From: Tetradesmus obliquus
Taxonomy: Eukaryota > Chlorophyta > Chlorophyceae > Sphaeropleales > Scenedesmaceae
Direction: 5' to 3'
Assembly (NCBI GenBank): GCA_030272155.1
Contig: CP126201.1
Location: 2,950,501 to 3,014,500 of the forward strand
DNA length: 64,000 nucleotides
Part shown: piece by piece, positions 60,088-64,000 of the stretch
Layout of the letters: the number at the start of each line of letters is the position of its first letter
Position numbering within the stretch: the first letter of the stretch is position 1
Notes under the pieces: model-generated
What the model saw: the letters and a program-made list of their open reading frames with translations, nothing else
Told to the model about the DNA's origin: nothing
Databases searched by the model: none
Made by a program: the position numbers and the translations under genes

Positions 60088-61917
60088 TGATAGTGAATAC
60101 CAGGAAACAGCTATATTTCGCCCCCCTAGTCAGCAAAAAAATCATGAGGAATTAGGCCACACTGCCAGGTGCTGGCCCAGGTGGCAGCTGGTCAGGAAGT
60201 TGCCGCCTATTGCGAGGGAGTCCTGCAGAGTAACAACGGCATGCGGCCAGCCTGCAGCAGCAGCAGCAGTTGTTCTAAAGGCCAACCATGGTGATCTGTG
60301 CTTGATCACCCAAGCAGCAGGCGCACATGGAAGCAAGCATGCGCGTTGTGGCACCATTTGCATACTGCACCGACATACCAGGCCACAGCAGCAGCAGCAG
60401 CAGCAGTAGCAGCAGCAGCAGCAGCGGCAAGACGGCGCCAAGCAGTTCGTTCACAAAATGTCCTGTTCTCATGTTGTCCTGCAACCCTACCTGGCGGCAG
60501 CAGCATGGTTGATCCCGCAGCCAGCAGCACTTTGGCACAGCCCTGCAGCGAGGCCCCTAGCCATTGCCCACACTGCTAAACCCTCCACCTGGCAACTCAA
60601 CATCAACTTAAAACTATATAAAACCCACCTGGCGGCAGCAGCATGGTTGATCCCGCAGCCAGCAGCACCTTGGCACAGCCCTGCAGGGAGGCCCCTAGCC
60701 ACTGCCTCGCCTGGCTGCTGTCATTGGCCCATGACTCAAAGGCAGCCAGGTTGTGGGGGGTGGGCGGCGCCACGAGAAAAACCTTCACACCCTGCGGCAG
60801 CAGCAGCAGCAGTGGCAGCAGCAGCAGCAGCGACAGCAGCTGTGAGAGTCCAGCATATATTCTCGTGCCTCAAAGGTTGCCAGGTTGTGGGGCGTGGGCG
60901 GCGCCAGAAATACCTTGACGCCCTGCAGCAGCAGCACCTCTGATAGTTCATTTATGTGCCTGCTTTGTGTGCAGCTTCAAGACGTGGTTTGCAAGAAGCA
61001 GGGGCCAGCGGCTAGATTCCTGCACAGTCGCCCGCATTTGCAATCAAGACGCACAGCCCACAGCTCTAGCACGCCTGCACCACGGGGCACCTGATGCAAT
61101 ACACACCTCTGCACGCGCCAGCCACCTGACGCCCGCCGCACCTGCAGCATGTGGTACCACACAGCGCTGCCGCCAAAGTTCACAACCATGCATCACAGAA
61201 CATACAGAACATACAGAAAACACAAAATCACACGCTTTCTTGCTGAAGCAACCACACACCTGCAGCATGTGGTACCAGACCGCGCTGCCGCCAAAGTCCA
61301 CCGCATGAACCACTCAACATACAGAACACACAAAACCACACGTTTTTTTCTCGCTGAACCAACCACACACCTGCAGCATGTGGTACCAGACCGCGCTGCC
61401 GCCAAAGTCCACGTGCCGGTCAGTGTAGCAGCCGCAGTTGCAACATCCATATTTGTAAGCAACTAGACCTATAGCAACTATGCGACCAACCTGCAGCATG
61501 TGCACCACCACACCGCGCTGCAGGTGTGCCAAGAAGGTGTGCGGCAGCAGATTTTGCTGCACAGAACTCACACACAGTGCACACAAACACGCATGCTTTC
61601 CCGGTAATCGCCGCACCTGCAGCATGTGGTACCAGACCGCGCTGCCGCCAAAGTCCACGTGCCAGTCAGTGTAGCAGCCGCCAGGGCTGCTCAGGCAGTA
61701 CAGCAGCACACTGCGGGGGCACCTGCAGGACGGCAACGGCACCGCTGCTGCTGCTGCTGCTGCTGGGGTGTGGCCTTGCTGCTGCTGCTGCTGCTGCTGT
61801 GGCCAGGCTTGTGTTGCAAGGTCCAGTTTGTAGACTAGCTCGGGAGCAGACACCTGCAGCAGCAGCAGCAGCAGCGGCGGCGGCGGCGGCAGGAGGAGGA
61901 GGGAGCACAGCAGGAGT

Positions 61918-61968
<51 letters not shown>

Positions 61969-62183
61969 TAGCAGCAGCAGGAGGAGGAGGGAGCAGATGA
62001 GTGTCAGTAGACAGTATGCACAGGTGGGAGGGTGAGGCATACTTGAACTGCTGCTGTGCAGGGGTGAGGCATACTTGAACTGCTGCTGTGCAGAGGTGCG
62101 TCAGAGCAAACAAGCATATGCACTGCACACACGCGCTGGGCACGTGCTTCTGCTGCTGCTGTGCCTGCTCAAGCGCCCTAAAG

Positions 62184-62217
<34 letters not shown>

Positions 62218-62299
62218 CATGCTGACACCTGCTGCTCCAGTGGAGTGCCGGCCAGGCTGTATCCCTGGCCCACCCGCTGCTGCTGCCTTGTGCTGAATG

Positions 62300-62358
<59 letters not shown>

Positions 62359-63939
62359 CAGTTCAGCGCACCTGCTGCTCCAGTGGTGTGCCGGCCAGGC
62401 TGAGCCCCTAGCCCACCTGCTGCTGCTGCTGCTGCTGCTGCTGCCGCCGCTGCTGCTGCTGCTGCTGCCGCCCAAACATTTGAAGGCCCAACCCACCTGC
62501 TGCCTTAGTGGTGTGCCAGCCAGGCTGAGTGACAGCACGTTGAGCAGCGGCTGGCTGGCCCTGTCGGGGGCCGTCATGTACGTCACCCACTGCAAGAAAG
62601 TAACAAGTAACATGACAGCGGTGCGGCAGCAGCAGGACAATGTCATTGTGCCTGCTCAGAGCAGGTGTGTGGAGTGAGAGGCTAGCCACATCAGTGACAG
62701 GCACCCGCTGCTTGGATAGCTTGCATGCATCTGCTGCTGTGCTGCTGCAACGATACAATAGAAGAGCAGACACATCGCAAATGCTGCTGCAAATGCTGCT
62801 GCTGCTGCTGCTGCCCCTCACCTGGCCCAAGCTCATGGCCGGCACCGCCTCCTGACTCGCCACGTCAATGACAGGCACCCGCTGCTGCTGCCCCAGCTGC
62901 TGCAACAGCAGCTGCAGCGACAAGCCTCCTGCAGGCAGCCGCATGCCCAGCGCTGCTGCTGTGGCTGCTGAGCTGTCTTGCACTGGCTGCAGCAGCAGCG
63001 GCTGGGTGAAGCCTGCGGCCAGCAGGTCCTCTGCGGTTACCTCCCTGCAAATGACAAGCAAGACAAGCAAGAGGCATGCGTAAGCATCAAAGGAGCAGGC
63101 GCAGCAGCAGCGGCTGGCGGAAGCCTGACGCGAGCAGGGCCTCTGCTGTGACTTCTCTGCAAGATACAGGAAAAAGAAAGAAAGGAGGCATGCGGCAGCA
63201 GCGCAGGTGAAGCCGCAACTCTGAGAGTGCATATGAAGCCTGAGGCCAGCAGGGACATTGCCCATGGCAATTGCATCCCTGTCGATGTTGCTTGGTCTGC
63301 TGCTAAGCCAGTGCGACAGCTGACTGGAGTATGGCTGTCATAGCACGGCTGCGTTCTGCATATCTCTGCAGCCTGTCTGGCTTCCTTGCTTGTCTGACTC
63401 GCACCAGTGCAGCTGCTAGACATCCGCAGCTGGTGCTGTGCCCACGCAGAAGCATGATGTTGACTTCATAGTGGCAACTGAGACAGCTGACATAGCAGCA
63501 GCTGCAACAGCAAGGCGCTCACCCAGCTTTTGCAGTGGACAATGAGCTGGGGTCACTGTCAGCTTGCAGCAGCAGCTGCGAGTACTGCTGGTAGTCCACT
63601 GCTGCTGCTTCCAGCACGCCAGCAGCATCAGCACACAGCTTGTCCTCATCGTAGTCGACCTGCAGGAAAGTTTGCAGGACAGTTTGCAGGAGATCTTGCA
63701 GGAACGCTTGCAGGAGAAGGTGCCAAGCTGGGATCAGCAGGCCAGCATGCATCATGCTGCAACACAAGCAGCAAGCGTGCACAGTGCTGGAGTGTGCAAG
63801 GGCTCTAGGCCAGGTTCAGCCGGGGGCATGGTGGGCTGGTGGGTACAGTTGCATGTAAGAAAAGGTGTTACGACTGTATGTTGTTTTTCACCTGCTTGCG
63901 AGGTCTGCTGCTGCGCCTGGCAGTCCCAGCTGCAGACAT
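50982..63939 (-). CDS. Giant JmjC histone demethylase (KDM2/KDM7 type) with GYF-like domain
   Basis: Predicted Fe(II)/2-oxoglutarate histone-lysine demethylase, nuclear. Ten exons: 63939-63892, 63659-63523, 63044-62822, 62589-62497, 61853-61617, 60791-60629, 59803-59363, 58969-56337, 55582-54759 and 54165-50982. They sum to 7983 nt (2660 aa) with every phase consistent. It begins MSAAGTARRSSRPRKQ, basic as in KDM2. The pre-JmjC block (residues 60-190; VTAEDLLAAGF, PVIDVAS) matches the family. JmjC: YTDWHVDFGGSAVWYHML (His 232, Asp 234), KVFLVAPPTPHN (Lys 249) and PPGWPHAVVTLQDSLAIGGNF (His 304), so the Fe ligands are intact; the helix after it (LEQRLKVKPSCQYPGF) also fits. Residues 450-1560 are Q/A/S-rich. 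A GYF-like module (WYFIPPGKGRKELGPF, YDYLSRGKLPPSQL) spans about 1572-1640. A Lys/Glu coiled coil and further Q/A/P tracts follow. No PHD finger is visible. Whether JmjC and GYF are one transcript rests on phase agreement only. Confidence 0.9.
54478..54680 (-). repeat. Two ghost copies of the donor side of JmjC exon 9
   Basis: Copies at 54612-54680 and 54478-54545 repeat KELGPFC.R.LY.(F/Y)L.. plus the donor AGCAG|GTGGG, at about 135-140-bp spacing from the true donor at 54758. Confidence 0.94.
55735..55802 (-). repeat. Ghost copy of the acceptor side of JmjC exon 9
   Basis: Minus strand CCCTGCAG|CGTGTGAT followed by GGGGCCAGCCTCAAAGATG matches the first 60 nt of exon 9, about 215 bp upstream. 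Exon 9 thus has ghosts on both sides. Confidence 0.92.
59912..60262 (-). repeat. Two ghost copies of the acceptor side of JmjC exon 7
   Basis: Each copy has a (CTG)n-CAG acceptor, about 100 nt of exon 7 (GWPHAVVTLQDSLAIGG, with the Fe-binding His), then CCTAATTCCTCATGATTTTT and a fresh (CTG)n. Copies start at about 60257 and 60016; the real exon starts at 59803. Confidence 0.95.
60485..60545 (-). repeat. Ghost copy of the donor side of JmjC exon 6
   Basis: Repeats GCAKVLLAAGSTMLLPP plus donor CCAG|GTAGGG, about 140 bp downstream of the real donor. Confidence 0.93.
60865..60928 (-). repeat. Ghost copy of the acceptor side of JmjC exon 6
   Basis: Minus strand CTGCAG|GGCGTCAAGGTATTTC repeats GVKVFLAPPTPHNLATFE-like sequence, upstream of the real exon. 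With 60485-60545, exon 6 is duplicated at both ends. Confidence 0.92.
61140..61540 (-). repeat. Four ghost copies of the donor side of JmjC exon 5
   Basis: Copies at about 61490-61540, 61370-61440, 61258-61310 and 61140-61185 repeat FGGSAVWYHMLQ plus CAG|GTGTG-type donors at about 115-120-bp spacing. The copy at 61370-61440 also has CYTDRHVD, a second version of the Fe-binding motif. The copy next to the exon is the most diverged. Confidence 0.95.
62222..62410 (-). repeat. Two ghost copies of the donor side of JmjC exon 4
   Basis: Both repeat SLAGTPLEQQ plus donor CAGCAG|GTG, embedded in (CTG/CAG)n, at about 130-140-bp spacing downstream of the real donor at 62496. Confidence 0.92.
63098..63262 (-). 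repeat. Two ghost copies of the acceptor side of JmjC exon 3
   Basis: The copy starting at about 63160 (TTGCAG|AGAAGTCACAGCAGAG) encodes EVTAEALLASGFRQPLLL-like sequence. A shorter, more diverged one lies at 63225-63262 (LLASGF). Confidence 0.88.
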
Positions 63940-64000
63940 TGCTGTGCCCTTGTGCCCAGCGACTGACCAGCCTAGACGGCTTCAAACCATTCTACATCAG

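Overview
The window is nuclear DNA of a green alga. Evidence: many short exons joined by phase-consistent GT-AG introns, CAG/CTG microsatellites throughout, TGTAA pentamers downstream of some genes, two plastid-type small heat-shock proteins with Ala/Arg/Ser-rich leaders, and Q- and A-rich chromatin and RNA proteins. A chlorophyte of the Scenedesmaceae/Sphaeropleales kind is my best guess; the lineage is inferred. All multi-exon models below were built by hand from reading-frame continuity, splice sites and remembered family motifs. No search was run.

Layout, left to right. 1-3184: no supportable gene. 3185-6032 (-): TDP-43/hnRNP-like protein with three RRMs. 8607-9730 and 13603-14736 (-): tandem pair of plastid small heat-shock protein genes. 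16396-23619 (-): complete 13-exon serine hydroxymethyltransferase with a mitochondrial-type leader, 518 aa. 24543-27436 (+): LYAR-type nucleolar zinc-finger protein, 358 aa. 28924-30947 (+): decayed F-box/LRR gene. 32040-35450 (+): coiled coil plus trypsin-like serine protease. 35958-37740 (+): unknown 307-aa protein. 37803-39432 (+): PrimPol-like primase-polymerase gene, incomplete model. 40306-43605 (+): MnSOD with a signal peptide. 44443-46187 (+): LRR protein with a C-terminal membrane segment. 48343-50017 (+): Ala/Gln-rich protein with signal peptide and GPI-like tail. 50982-63939 (-): 10-exon, 2660-aa JmjC histone demethylase of the KDM2/KDM7 type with a GYF-like domain and very long Q/A-rich tracts.

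The most striking feature is not a gene. In three genes (SHMT, LYAR, JmjC) many introns carry tandem, degenerate copies of the neighbouring exon-intron border. Acceptor-side copies (acceptor plus exon 5' end) lie upstream of the real exon; donor-side copies (exon 3' end plus donor) lie downstream of it. At least one end of 9 of the 13 SHMT exons is affected, and two exons (SHMT exon 11, JmjC exon 6) carry copies at both ends. The result is introns packed with ghost exon halves that mostly retain splice sites. A near-perfect inverted copy of the same general kind sits at the first PrimPol exon. A second theme is that the 3' ends of many introns are (CTG)n-CAG runs, so the microsatellite itself serves as the pyrimidine tract.

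There is no operon-like logic. The genes are ordinary housekeeping, stress and chromatin genes: one-carbon metabolism, superoxide and heat defence, RNA binding, nucleolar growth and histone demethylation. They are interspersed with one decayed gene and several lineage-specific secreted or membrane proteins.
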